Assembly (NCBI GenBank): GCA_964399545.1
Contig: CAYNRG010000006.1
Coordinates: forward strand, 1 to 64,000
Reading direction: 5' to 3'
From: CAYNRG01 sp964399545
GTDB lineage: Bacteria > Bacillota_I > Bacilli_A > Erysipelotrichales > Erysipelotrichaceae
DNA: 64,000 nucleotides
Under the pieces are notes generated by a model. The model ran no database searches. It had not been told where the DNA came from and saw nothing but the letters and a program-made list of their open reading frames with translations. The position numbers and the translations under genes are program-made. Shown here one piece after another: positions 25,165 to 34,007 of the stretch. Numbering within the stretch: position 1 is the stretch's first letter; the number at the start of each line of letters is the position of its first letter.

Positions 25165-26382
25165 ATGAGTGTTCAAGAAAGATTAATTCGATATTGTAAA
25201 ATTGATACCCAATCAAATGGTGAAAGTCAGACAGTACCAACTACGATGAAGCAATTTGATTTAGCTAATGTGTTAAAAGATGAGATGATAGCAATGGGGA
25301 TGAGTCATGTTTATTTAACAGACCAGTGCTATTTATATGGAGAAATTCCGTCGAATATAGAGAAAGAAGTTCCGACAATTGGATTTATCGCACACATGGA
25401 TACAGCACCAGATTTTAGTGGAACTAATGTTCAGCCGCGACTGATTGAAAATTATCAAGGAGAGACCATTCAATTAAATGAAGAATATTCATTATCAGTG
25501 GATGCCTTTCCTAATCTTCTAAACTGCCTTGGAAAAGATTTAGTTGTCGCCGATGGAACGACTTTACTAGGTGCTGATGATAAGGCAGGAGTGGCAGAAA
25601 TTATGGAGGCTTGCCAGTATTTGTTGTCGCATCCAGAAATAAAGCATGGAACAGTTAAGGTAGGGTTTACGCCGGATGAAGAAGTAGGTAAAGGTGCTGA
25701 TCATTTTGATGTTCAAGGATTTGGATGTGATTTTGCCTATACAATGGATGGCCGAGCAATTAATGAGGTTGCAGATGAAAACTTTAATGCAGCTTCCGCG
25801 GTGGTTAAAGTTCAAGGTGTAAGCATGCATCCAGGAAGCGCAAAAGGAAAAATGATTCATGCATGTAATGTTGCTCATGAATTTCATGGTTTGTTACCGG
25901 AAGGAGCACGTGCAGAAACAACAGAAAAAAAAGAGGGATTTAATCACTTAATTTCAATGACTGGAGATGTGACATTTTCAGAGTTAACTTATATTTTAAG
26001 GAATCATGATTCAAGAAAATTGAATTTACAAAAAGAAAATTTTGAGTTGGCAAAGCAATTTTTGAATAAAAAATATGGTAGAGAACTTATTAGTGTAGAG
26101 ATTAAGGACAGTTACCGTAATATGAAAGAAATTTTAAAAGATAATCCTAGAGCAGTGGATTTAGCAAAAGAAGCTATTCAAGCCTTAGGTAAGGAAGTAA
26201 GGATGCAAAGTGCTCGTGGTGGTACGGATGGAGCACGTCTAACTTTTATGGGTTTACCTTGCCCTAATTTGGGAACAGGAGGAGAAAATTATCATGGACC
26301 ACACGAGTATTGTTGTGTCCAAGATATGGAAGAAGCTGTCCGTTTAATTTTAAAAATAGTTGATTTAGCGACACAACAATAA
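25165..26382 (+). CDS. pepT: Peptidase T (aminotripeptidase)
   Basis: Zinc-dependent M20B peptidase that removes the N-terminal residue of tripeptides. The metal-ligand motifs are FIAHMDTAPD (His, Asp), TLLGADDKAG (bridging Asp), TPDEEVGKG (catalytic Glu) and the C-terminal GTGGENYHGPHEY. The 405-residue length is normal. AAAGGTAGG precedes the ATG. The kinase gene follows after 15 bases. With oppABCDF and the M18 peptidase it points to peptide use. Confidence 0.95.
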   Translation: MSVQERLIRYCKIDTQSNGESQTVPTTMKQFDLANVLKDEMIAMGMSHVYLTDQCYLYGEIPSNIEKEVPTIGFIAHMDTAPDFSGTNVQPRLIENYQGETIQLNEEYSLSVDAFPNLLNCLGKDLVVADGTTLLGADDKAGVAEIMEACQYLLSHPEIKHGTVKVGFTPDEEVGKGADHFDVQGFGCDFAYTMDGRAINEVADENFNAASAVVKVQGVSMHPGSAKGKMIHACNVAHEFHGLLPEGARAETTEKKEGFNHLISMTGDVTFSELTYILRNHDSRKLNLQKENFELAKQFLNKKYGRELISVEIKDSYRNMKEILKDNPRAVDLAKEAIQALGKEVRMQSARGGTDGARLTFMGLPCPNLGTGGENYHGPHEYCCVQDMEEAVRLILKIVDLATQQ

Positions 26383-26397
26383 AGAGGAGGAAAAGGA

Positions 26398-27324
26398 ATG
26401 ATCTATACATGCACTTTAAATCCATCATTGGATTATTATATGGAATTTGAAAATCCATTACAAAATAAAACAGCTAATCGTAGCCAGTTAGAGTATTATG
26501 AAGCAGGTGGAAAAGGAATTAATGTCTCCATTGTACTAAATAATTTAATGATTCCTTCAAGAGCATTTGGGTTTCTTGGTGGTTTTACAAAGGACTTTTA
26601 TATTAGTTTATTGGAAAAGTATGAATACCTTCAACCCAACTTTACCTATATCGATGGACATACTCGTGTGAATGTGAAATTGAATTCAGATGGTCAGAGC
26701 TTTGATTTGAATGCAGCGGGTCCATACATTATTTCAAAAAATATGCTTCAACTTAAAACAAAAGTAGAGCGTTTGGATGAGAATGATATTTTTGTTTTTT
26801 CAGGAAACAGTCCAGATTATTTATTGGATGATGTTGAAGAAATGATTTCTTTATGTGCGAGAAATGGAGTAAGGTTAGTGTTAGATACAAACTCAACGAT
26901 TATAAAGAGGTGTCTTAGATATAAGCCATATCTCATTAGCCCCAATATCGATGAATTAAGAGAGATTGCAGGAACTCCTTGTGATTCTGAAGAGGAAATT
27001 ATTCAAGCAGTTAAAACTTGTATCAACCTAGGAGCTCAGCATGTGATGGTTTATCGCAAAGAAATGGAAACGATTATGGCTTCGCAAGAGGGAGTTTATA
27101 AAGCAAGACCAATCAAACAAGGTGAATCATCTTTAGATACAGTAGGAACACAAGATGCGATGGTGGCAGGCTTTGTGATGAGTTCGTTGAGAACTGGAAA
27201 CAGTCTGGAGTGTTTCCGATATGCAGCTTGTTGTAAAGAAGCCACATTGTTTGCTAAGAATTTGGAGATTCGAGATCGAATCAATGACCTCTATGACCAA
27301 ATTGATTTGGAAGAAGTGAAGTAG
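26398..27324 (+). CDS. PfkB-family sugar kinase, 1-phosphofructokinase-like
   Basis: A 308-residue ribokinase-family protein closest in pattern to LacC/FruK (hexose phosphate kinases). The first signature GGKGINVSIVL is at residues 37-47. In the second signature the usual GAGD is replaced by GTQD (250-253), so the anion-hole glycine is lost while the catalytic Asp253 remains. No PTS gene is adjacent, which is unusual for fruK. Substrate and activity are uncertain. A strong GAGGAGG site precedes the ATG. Confidence 0.8.
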   Translation: MIYTCTLNPSLDYYMEFENPLQNKTANRSQLEYYEAGGKGINVSIVLNNLMIPSRAFGFLGGFTKDFYISLLEKYEYLQPNFTYIDGHTRVNVKLNSDGQSFDLNAAGPYIISKNMLQLKTKVERLDENDIFVFSGNSPDYLLDDVEEMISLCARNGVRLVLDTNSTIIKRCLRYKPYLISPNIDELREIAGTPCDSEEEIIQAVKTCINLGAQHVMVYRKEMETIMASQEGVYKARPIKQGESSLDTVGTQDAMVAGFVMSSLRTGNSLECFRYAACCKEATLFAKNLEIRDRINDLYDQIDLEEVK

Positions 27325-27329
27325 AAGAG

Positions 27330-27357
27330 TTGAAAAAGAGGTCTTATTTGGTATAAT
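27330..27357 (+). promoter_or_regulatory. Promoter of the thioredoxin-fold lipoprotein gene
   Basis: TTGAAA (27330-27335) and TATAAT (27352-27357) are separated by 16 bases, and the -10 is extended (TGG). Confidence 0.75.
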
Positions 27358-27380
27358 ACTAGAAGAAAAGAGGAAAAAAA

Positions 27381-27932
27381 ATGAAAAAACTAATGGTAAG
27401 TATGATAGCGTTGATTGCTTTATCAGGTTGTACTAATGGGTCAATCGAACCAGTAGGTGATGAAATCCCAGAAAATCGTGCAGATATGAGTGCTTATACG
27501 TTATTAACAGATACAGAACACCAATATGAAGAATTAACATTGGGAGAAGCTGTGGATCTAATAGAAAATGATGAAGAGATAGTTATTTATTTAGGATACC
27601 CTGGATGTTCTTATTGCCAAAGTGCTGTTCCAGTTCTTAATGATGCAGCTAAAGAAATGGGAAAAGTTGTTTACTATGTTAATGTTCAAAGTGGTGATGA
27701 AAATCAACAAGCTTCTTTTGACCGATTGTTTGTTTATGTAGAAGAATTTCTACCAAAAAATGACAAAGGAGAGCCAGCTTTTTATGTTCCGCAAATTTTT
27801 GTAGCAAAAGATGGAGTTGTTCTTAAAGGATATACAGGGATTGCAGAATCAGCAACAACCCCTACAATGACAGATAAACAAAAAGAAGAACTTAAAAAAG
27901 AATATATGAAAATGATGGCAATGTTAGAATAA
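27381..27932 (+). CDS. Thioredoxin-fold lipoprotein
   Basis: A 183-residue secreted protein with a lipoprotein signal peptide ending in LSGC (modified Cys near residue 17). The thioredoxin-like domain has the active-site motif PGCSYC (CxxC, residues about 75-78) and the cis-proline-like segment YVPQIFVAKDG. It probably works in thiol-disulfide exchange at the outer face of the membrane. Partner and substrate are unknown. It has its own promoter and terminator. Confidence 0.82.
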   Translation: MKKLMVSMIALIALSGCTNGSIEPVGDEIPENRADMSAYTLLTDTEHQYEELTLGEAVDLIENDEEIVIYLGYPGCSYCQSAVPVLNDAAKEMGKVVYYVNVQSGDENQQASFDRLFVYVEEFLPKNDKGEPAFYVPQIFVAKDGVVLKGYTGIAESATTPTMTDKQKEELKKEYMKMMAMLE

Positions 27933-27964
27933 TTTTTTTAAGATAAAGCGTTAAATTGATAGGA

Positions 27965-28001
27965 AAGTAGGCTATGTATTGGATGGCCTACTTTTATTTT
28001 T
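27965..28001 (+). terminator. Intrinsic terminator
   Basis: GTAGGC and GCCTAC pair around a 13-base loop and are followed by TTTTATTTTT. It ends the lipoprotein transcript. Between it and the next gene (28002-28119) only AT-rich sequence with a weak TAGAAT -10 (28087-28092) is seen. Confidence 0.75.
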
Positions 28002-28119
28002 GTTAAAAGGTAGGAGCATTTTTAATTAATTCAGTGAAAAACGATAAAAAACAGGGTTAGTTCTTCTTTTTTAGTGTGATTTTTGATAGAATAAAATAAA
28101 AGAAAAAGAGGAAAAGGAT

Positions 28120-28374
28120 ATGAAGAAAGTGCAGCTGTTTATTTTGAAAAATTGCCCATACTGTATCCAAGCACAAAGGGATATTGAAACACTGAAAAGA
28201 GAGGTTCCTTATTCTAAAATTGAAATTGAAGAAATTGACGAGGCGGTTCAACAAGAACTGGCAAATCAGTATGACTATTATTATGTTCCTTGTTTTTACA
28301 TTGATGGTCAAAAGGTTAGTGAGGGAGCTGTTGATTTTGAAACAATTCGGAAAATCTTAGATATGGCTTGTTGA
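28120..28374 (+). CDS. Glutaredoxin-family protein
   Basis: An 84-residue cytoplasmic thioredoxin-fold protein with the classic CPYC active site (residues 12-15) and the YYYVPCFYIDG cis-proline region. It likely reduces disulfides or mixed disulfides. The stop overlaps the next start (TGATG), so the acetyltransferase is translationally coupled. GAGGAAAAGG lies upstream. Confidence 0.85.
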   Translation: MKKVQLFILKNCPYCIQAQRDIETLKREVPYSKIEIEEIDEAVQQELANQYDYYYVPCFYIDGQKVSEGAVDFETIRKILDMAC

Positions 28375-28835
28375 TGAAAAATATTTTTAATTGGTTTCGA
28401 AAACATCGATACACCGATGGTGAAGTAGAACTTATTGAGGCTTATTCTTTAGATGGAACTAAATCGAATGGTTATATTTCTTCAATTGTTTATCATATTA
28501 GGTTGAAAGCAACACGAAAGGTTGTAGGCCGTTGTGATTTGCGAATTGGAATGAATGATGAGCTATTCTATGCAGGGAATATAGGGTATCAAGTTAAAAA
28601 GGCATATAGAGGACATCACTATGCGTATAAAGCTTGTCGGTTGTTGTTTCAAATTGCCAAAGAAGAGTATATACAGAAAGAGTTATGGATTACTTGCAAT
28701 CCAGATAATATTCCTTCAAGAAAAACATGTGAGAGGTTGAATGGAGATTTTCGTGGAATTGTGGAAGTTCCAGAAGACCATTGGTTAATCCAACAAGGTG
28801 ATAGTCAAAAACGTATTTATTATTATCAGTTATAA
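28374..28835 (+). CDS. GNAT-family acetyltransferase
   Basis: A 153-residue member of the GNAT fold. The acetyl-CoA binding segment is seen at YQVKKAYRGHHYAYKAC (motif A: a Q/RxxGxG/A-like RGHHYA) followed by the ITCNPDNIPSRKTCERLNG motif B typical of RimJ/RimL-type enzymes. The ATG at 28374 overlaps the glutaredoxin stop; a TTG six bases upstream is also in frame. The substrate is unknown. Confidence 0.8.
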   Translation: MKNIFNWFRKHRYTDGEVELIEAYSLDGTKSNGYISSIVYHIRLKATRKVVGRCDLRIGMNDELFYAGNIGYQVKKAYRGHHYAYKACRLLFQIAKEEYIQKELWITCNPDNIPSRKTCERLNGDFRGIVEVPEDHWLIQQGDSQKRIYYYQL

Positions 28836-28855
28836 ACTTAAAGGGAGAAAGAGTC

Positions 28856-30388
28856 ATGATGAAAAAGCTTATCAATCTATTAACAGGTAGAGTTGTTATA
28901 ACGACCGTGTTGATTATAATTCAAGTCGTTTTTATGGTTGCGGTAGTGTATCGTTTGAGCATAACGGTGGTTCGATTAAATCAGATTTTATACATTCTAA
29001 GTTTTTTAATGATTATTTATTTGGTGAATAAAGAAGGAAATCCATCATTTAAGCTTGCTTGGAGTACCTTGATTTTATTGTTTCCACTGTTTGGTGGACT
29101 TTTCTACATTTTGTTTGGAAATAAAAAAGTTCCAAAAGAATTAATGAGAAGTATGTTAGCTTCTGTTCAAAAAACGACATCCCTTCTAAAGCAGGATGAC
29201 GAAATTCTAAAAGAAATTCAAGAAGATGATTTAAATGTCTATAAGCAATTTAATTATGTGTGGAAAAATAGTTATTTCCCGGTTTATAAAAATACAGAAG
29301 CAACATATTTTTCTACTGGGGAAGAGAAATTTCCAGCGATGATAGAAGAATTGAAGAAAGCAAAGCATTTTATTTTTTTAGAATACTTTATTATCCGAGA
29401 GGGAGTATTTTGGGGGAGTATTTTAGAAGTTTTAAAAGAGAAAGTCAAAGAAGGGATTCAGGTATACGTACTTTACGATGATGCCGGATGTATTGGTACA
29501 CTTCCATCAAATTACTGGAAAACATTAGAAGGGTTTGGGATTAAGTGTAGAGTGTTTAATCCATTGCACCCCAAATTAGCTATTCAAATGAACAACAGAG
29601 ATCATCGCAAAATTACAGTTATTGATAATAATGTAGCATTTGTTGGAGGAATTAATCTTGGAGATGAGTATATCAATGAGACTGTGCGTTTTGGACACTG
29701 GAAAGATACAGCAATGATGTTACGAGGCGAGGCGGTATGGAGTTTTACAGTAATGTTTATCCAATTTTGGCAGTATGTGAATAAAGAGGAAAACTTTAAT
29801 TATAAAGATTATCAGTTACCTTGTGATAAGGTAGAAACAGAAGGGTATATGCAACCACTTAGTGACTCTCCAACGGATGATGAAGAAGTGGGATTAAATG
29901 TTCACATGAACATTATCAACAATGCTAAGAAATTTGTATATATTCAAACTCCATATCTTGTAATAGGATTTGAAATGCAAAAAGCATTAGTCTTAGCAGC
30001 ACGAAGTGGAGTTGATGTGCGGATTGTAGTACCACATGTTCCAGATAAGTGGTATGTTCATCAGGTGACTCAATCAAACTATCGAGTGTTGATTGAAGCG
30101 GGTGTAAAAATCTATGAATATTTACCAGGATTTATTCATTCCAAGATTGTAATCTCAGATGATTTGATTGGAATTTTAGGAACCATCAATATGGATTACC
30201 GAAGTTATTATATGCATTATGAGTGTGGAACATTAATTTATAAAGATAAGATATTGGATGCGATGAAAGGGGACTATCTTCAAACATTAGATTCTTGTCA
30301 GCAAATTACGCTAGAAGATTGTAAAAAAACATTTATTCTAATCAGAATGGTTCGGGCGATATTAAATCTATTTGCACCAATTATGTAG
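28856..30388 (+). CDS. cls: Cardiolipin synthase
   Basis: Membrane phospholipase D-family enzyme that joins two phosphatidylglycerols to make cardiolipin. Two or three N-terminal membrane helices (about residues 10-85) precede two HKD domains: HRKITVIDNNVAFVGG and HSKIVISDDLIGILGT. The 510-residue length is normal. AAAGGGAG precedes the ATG. It is 15 bases upstream of mntP. Confidence 0.94.
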   Translation: MMKKLINLLTGRVVITTVLIIIQVVFMVAVVYRLSITVVRLNQILYILSFLMIIYLVNKEGNPSFKLAWSTLILLFPLFGGLFYILFGNKKVPKELMRSMLASVQKTTSLLKQDDEILKEIQEDDLNVYKQFNYVWKNSYFPVYKNTEATYFSTGEEKFPAMIEELKKAKHFIFLEYFIIREGVFWGSILEVLKEKVKEGIQVYVLYDDAGCIGTLPSNYWKTLEGFGIKCRVFNPLHPKLAIQMNNRDHRKITVIDNNVAFVGGINLGDEYINETVRFGHWKDTAMMLRGEAVWSFTVMFIQFWQYVNKEENFNYKDYQLPCDKVETEGYMQPLSDSPTDDEEVGLNVHMNIINNAKKFVYIQTPYLVIGFEMQKALVLAARSGVDVRIVVPHVPDKWYVHQVTQSNYRVLIEAGVKIYEYLPGFIHSKIVISDDLIGILGTINMDYRSYYMHYECGTLIYKDKILDAMKGDYLQTLDSCQQITLEDCKKTFILIRMVRAILNLFAPIM

Positions 30389-30403
30389 AGGAAAAGAGGG
30401 GAC

Positions 30404-30961
30404 ATGGATATTTTTACTTTAGTGTTATTGGCGGTAGGGCTATCCATGGATGCCTTTGCAGTTTCAATAACTAATGGAATTACCATTATTAAGTATAGCC
30501 AAAAGCAGATGTGGATAACGGCAATTACCTTTGGTTTATTTCAAGGGATTATGCCAGTTATTGGCTATTTTTTTGGGTGGAATTTCTTAAATGAAATTCA
30601 AGAAATTGATCATTGGATTGCGTTAATTCTTTTAGGTTATATTGGGATTAAAATGATCAAAGATTCATTTGAAAAGGAAGAAGAATCAGAACAACTTTTT
30701 AGTTTTAAACTATTAGTGATTCAGGCGATAGCCACTAGTATTGATGCTTTAGCAGTAGGGTTAAGTTTCTCGTTATTTCAATTAAATATTTTTTACTCTG
30801 CACAACTGATTGCGGTGGTTACCTTTATTTTCAGTTGGATAGGTATTCATATGGGAAGAAAGATTGGTCAACTTGTTAAAACAAAAGCCCTTCTAATTGG
30901 TGGAGTTATTTTGATTACAATTGGATTAAAGATTTTTCTAGAACATATGATAGGGTGGTGA
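30404..30961 (+). CDS. mntP: Manganese efflux pump MntP
   Basis: A 185-residue inner-membrane protein with six predicted helices. The family's conserved acidic motif pairs are visible: GLSMDAFAVSITNG in helix 1 and TSIDALAVGLSFS in helix 4. It exports Mn2+. No yybP-ykoY (manganese) riboswitch is seen upstream, unlike many mntP genes; it appears to be co-transcribed with cls. Confidence 0.93.
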   Translation: MDIFTLVLLAVGLSMDAFAVSITNGITIIKYSQKQMWITAITFGLFQGIMPVIGYFFGWNFLNEIQEIDHWIALILLGYIGIKMIKDSFEKEEESEQLFSFKLLVIQAIATSIDALAVGLSFSLFQLNIFYSAQLIAVVTFIFSWIGIHMGRKIGQLVKTKALLIGGVILITIGLKIFLEHMIGW

Positions 30962-30965
30962 TGAA

Positions 30966-31724
30966 ATGAATCCAAACAAAGTTATTCAATTAGCAACGAA
31001 AACAGGAGTACTTCTTTTGGAAAGTGGAGCTGAAACTTATCGTGTTGAAGATACGATAGTTCGTTTATGTCAGAGTTTTGGTATGGAAAATGCGAATAGT
31101 TTCTGTACGCAAACGGGATTAATGGTTAGTGCTATGTATCAAGATGAAGGGTTCTCTCAAGTTGCTCGTATTCAAAAAAGAGAGACAAACCTAGATCGAT
31201 TGTGCAAGTTAAATGAGGCATCTCGACAAGCTGCAACATGGACAATGGAAGAATTTGAAGATCGATTGCAAGAAATTTCCAAAGAAAAAGCCTATGATAT
31301 AAAAACCAACATTGTTTTTGGTTCTTTATGTACAGCGGGGTTTACTATGATGTTTCGTGGGAATTGGCTAGATATTTTAATTTCTTTTCTTTTGGGAGGA
31401 ATTGTTCGTTATCTTGTGATAAAGTTGGAAGAAAAAGATGTAAATGCTTTTTTTATTATGACCGCGAGTACTTTTTTTATTACACTAACGGCTTTATTAA
31501 TAGCAAGCTCCTTTAAAATGCTTGATTATAATTTAGTTATTGCAGGAACGATTATGCTTTTAGTTCCAGGATTAGCAATGACAAATGCAATCCGTGATTC
31601 TATAGCAGGTGATTTAATTAGTGGAAGTATTCTAGCTATAGAGGCCTTTTTAATTGCCTTAGCAATCGCGTTGGGGAGTGGATTAGGAATGTCTTTGTGG
31701 ATTTTTCTAGGAGGTGTTTTATGA
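30966..31724 (+). CDS. Threonine/serine exporter family, N-terminal half (DUF1212)
   Basis: A 252-residue protein of the ThrE/YjjP type. The soluble N-terminal part has GVLLLESGAETYRVEDTI (conserved GAxTxRVE) and is followed by several membrane helices. It forms one half of a split exporter; the second half starts in the 4-base overlap with its stop. The substrates of Gram-positive homologues are mostly unproven. Confidence 0.85.
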   Translation: MNPNKVIQLATKTGVLLLESGAETYRVEDTIVRLCQSFGMENANSFCTQTGLMVSAMYQDEGFSQVARIQKRETNLDRLCKLNEASRQAATWTMEEFEDRLQEISKEKAYDIKTNIVFGSLCTAGFTMMFRGNWLDILISFLLGGIVRYLVIKLEEKDVNAFFIMTASTFFITLTALLIASSFKMLDYNLVIAGTIMLLVPGLAMTNAIRDSIAGDLISGSILAIEAFLIALAIALGSGLGMSLWIFLGGVL

Positions 31725-32164
31725 TTGTTGCAATTATAGGGTCACTTTTGGCAGCTTTAGGCTTTGGAATTATTTTTAATATCCACGGCAAGCATTTAGT
31801 AACGGCTGTTGCTGGGGGTATAATAGGATATGTTGTCTATGAACTTTTGCAACTACAAAAAGTTCCAGTAACTACTTCACTTTTTTTGGCATCAATGGTA
31901 TTTAGTGTTTATGCAGAGGTTGCTGCACGAAAATTTAAAATACCGGTTACGGTGTATTTAGTTGTTTCTTTAATTATTTTGGTTCCTGGGAAAGGAATGT
32001 ACTATACAATGCTTGAGGTTGTTCAAGGAGATCCTGTTCAAGCTTTATGGGTAGGACTAGATACGGTGGCCCAAGCTGGAGCTTTAGCGATGGGTACCGT
32101 TATTGTTTCAACCATCACGCGATTCATTTTTGCAAGGCGTGCCAAAAATAAGCTTCCTAGATAA
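31721..32164 (+). CDS. Threonine/serine exporter family, C-terminal half (DUF3815)
   Basis: A 147-residue membrane protein with about four or five helices; FKIPVTVYLVVSLIILVPGKGMYYTM carries the conserved PG motif. The ATG at 31721 overlaps the previous stop as ATGA. The frame is open to 31697 but that would overlap further. It pairs with the upstream gene to make a complete ThrE-type transporter. Confidence 0.84.
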   Translation: MIVAIIGSLLAALGFGIIFNIHGKHLVTAVAGGIIGYVVYELLQLQKVPVTTSLFLASMVFSVYAEVAARKFKIPVTVYLVVSLIILVPGKGMYYTMLEVVQGDPVQALWVGLDTVAQAGALAMGTVIVSTITRFIFARRAKNKLPR

Positions 32165-32208
32165 CTGATATAAAATAGGGTATAATGAAAAAGATTGGGA
32201 GGTAGGTC

Positions 32209-33486
32209 ATGAAACGAGGAATTGTTCTTGCTGGGGGTGGAACCCGTGGCGCCTTTCAGGCAGGGGTTATAAAAGCCTTACAAGAATTAGGCGTTGATTA
32301 CAATCTAATTGTGGGAGTTTCTATAGGGGCATTAAATGGAGCTTTATTAGCCCAAAAGGATGAAGTAGCGATGATTGATTTATGGGAGAATAGAATGGGT
32401 CAGTCCATGGTTCTTGCTGATCGAATCCCTTCACCCGAGAACATAGAAGAATTCTTTAAAGATGCTAATGGACTAATTCCCTTTATGAAGAATTATGTCA
32501 AAGAAAAGGGAGTGGATATTACCCCCTTTAAAGATCTATTGAAAGAAATGTTTGATGAAGAAAGATTTAAACAGAGTGAGCTTGATTTTGGGCTATTGAT
32601 GACAGAAGTCCCAACTAAAAAGTCACGCTATGTATTAAAAAAAGATATGAAATCGAAGGAAGATGCAATTCAATGCTTGTTAGGTTCTTCTGCATGTTTT
32701 CCCATCTTTCCACTAATAGATTATGAAGGAAAAACCTATATTGATGGAGGCTATTCTGATAACTTACCAATAGATTTGGCTTTAGAGATGGGAGCAACAG
32801 AGTTAATTGTTGTCGATCTCAGTGTGAGTGGAACTCATCCTCACTTTATGAATAAAGAGGGGATAAAGTATATAAAACCAAGCGTTTACTTAGGTGGTAT
32901 GTTTGATTTTATGCCGATCAATATTAAAAATAATATTCAACTTGGATACTTAGAGACCATGAAGTCTTATGGAAAGTACGATGGATTTCGATATACCTTT
33001 GAAAAAGGAGGAAAGTTGAACAGTTCAAGAGAATTTTATCTGAATTTATTGAGAAGAGATCATCAAAGTAAATTTAAGAGAAAGGTCTTGGAAGACCAGC
33101 TAGTGATTCCTAAGCTTTGTAAGGAAACTGGACGTTCAACTCTGACAGAGTACGAAGTGAATCTTGCTCTTTTGGAACAGTTAATGCAGTGGATGAAGAA
33201 GGAAGTTTACCAAGTTTATCAAATAGAAGAGGTTCTTCTTGAGGTTCTTCAAGAATTTGATTTAGATAAATTGAAAGAAGTAGAAGTACTGCCTTCATTA
33301 AGCTTACTAGGAATGAAGAGCTATCTTCAAACGATTAGTCGGCTAGAAGTAGTGAAGAAAATTGTGAGTCAAGAAGTTTTATCACAGAAACAAAAGATAC
33401 CACAAAAATTATTAGAAACAGTTTTTTCATTAGAGATAGCTGTAGCAAAATGGATTCAAAATCAATTGATGGAGGAAAGAAAATGA
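32209..33486 (+). CDS. Patatin-like phospholipase
   Basis: A 425-residue protein with a patatin domain in the first 210 residues. The oxyanion motif GGGTRGAFQAG, nucleophile motif GVSIGALNG (Ser in GxSxG) and catalytic DGGY (about residue 181) are all present, so lipid acyl hydrolase activity is likely. The C-terminal half is helical and unrecognised. No signal peptide is visible. TATAAT at 32181-32186 and GGGAGG lie upstream. It overlaps dut by 4 bases. Confidence 0.88.
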   Translation: MKRGIVLAGGGTRGAFQAGVIKALQELGVDYNLIVGVSIGALNGALLAQKDEVAMIDLWENRMGQSMVLADRIPSPENIEEFFKDANGLIPFMKNYVKEKGVDITPFKDLLKEMFDEERFKQSELDFGLLMTEVPTKKSRYVLKKDMKSKEDAIQCLLGSSACFPIFPLIDYEGKTYIDGGYSDNLPIDLALEMGATELIVVDLSVSGTHPHFMNKEGIKYIKPSVYLGGMFDFMPINIKNNIQLGYLETMKSYGKYDGFRYTFEKGGKLNSSREFYLNLLRRDHQSKFKRKVLEDQLVIPKLCKETGRSTLTEYEVNLALLEQLMQWMKKEVYQVYQIEEVLLEVLQEFDLDKLKEVEVLPSLSLLGMKSYLQTISRLEVVKKIVSQEVLSQKQKIPQKLLETVFSLEIAVAKWIQNQLMEERK

Positions 33487-34004
33487 AAAAAGTAGCACGA
33501 TTTGAGAAAGTTAGTTTTGAACAGTTCGAAAAAGATTGGAAAGGGACATTTCCTGAAGAAAAAAGAAATATTCAAGAGATTTATGATGCGATTCAATTAC
33601 CACGTCGTGCGACAATAGGATCGGCGGGCTATGATTTCTATTTACCGCTGCCTTTGGAGCTATCCCCTTTAGAAAATGTCAAAATTCCTACAGGAATTCG
33701 AGTATGGATTGAGACAGGATGGGTTTTACAATTATTTCCAAGAAGTGGATTGGGATTTAAGTATGGTTTTCGATTAAATAACACAGTAGGAATTATCGAT
33801 AGTGACTATTATTATTCCGATAATGAAGGACATATGTTTGCGAAAATGGTTAATGAGAATCATGAAGGTAAGTCTATGCAATTATCAGAAGGTGAAGCTT
33901 TTATTCAAGGTATTTTGCTACCTTTTGGAATATGTGAAGATGATCAAACAACAGAGATTCGTAATGGTGGATTTGGTAGCACCAGTCAGAAAAAAGGAGA
34001 TTAA
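33483..34004 (+). CDS. dut: dUTP diphosphatase
   Basis: Trimeric dUTPase that converts dUTP to dUMP and keeps uracil out of DNA. All five motifs can be seen: SAGYDFYLP, PRSGLGFKYG, GIIDSDYYY (catalytic Asp), GEAFIQGILLPFG and GGFGSTSQ. The ATG at 33483 overlaps the patatin stop as ATGA, and GGAGGAAAG precedes it; the frame opens at 33450. The 173 residues include an N-terminal extension before motif 1. Confidence 0.92.
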   Translation: MKKVARFEKVSFEQFEKDWKGTFPEEKRNIQEIYDAIQLPRRATIGSAGYDFYLPLPLELSPLENVKIPTGIRVWIETGWVLQLFPRSGLGFKYGFRLNNTVGIIDSDYYYSDNEGHMFAKMVNENHEGKSMQLSEGEAFIQGILLPFGICEDDQTTEIRNGGFGSTSQKKGD

Positions 34005-34007
34005 TTT

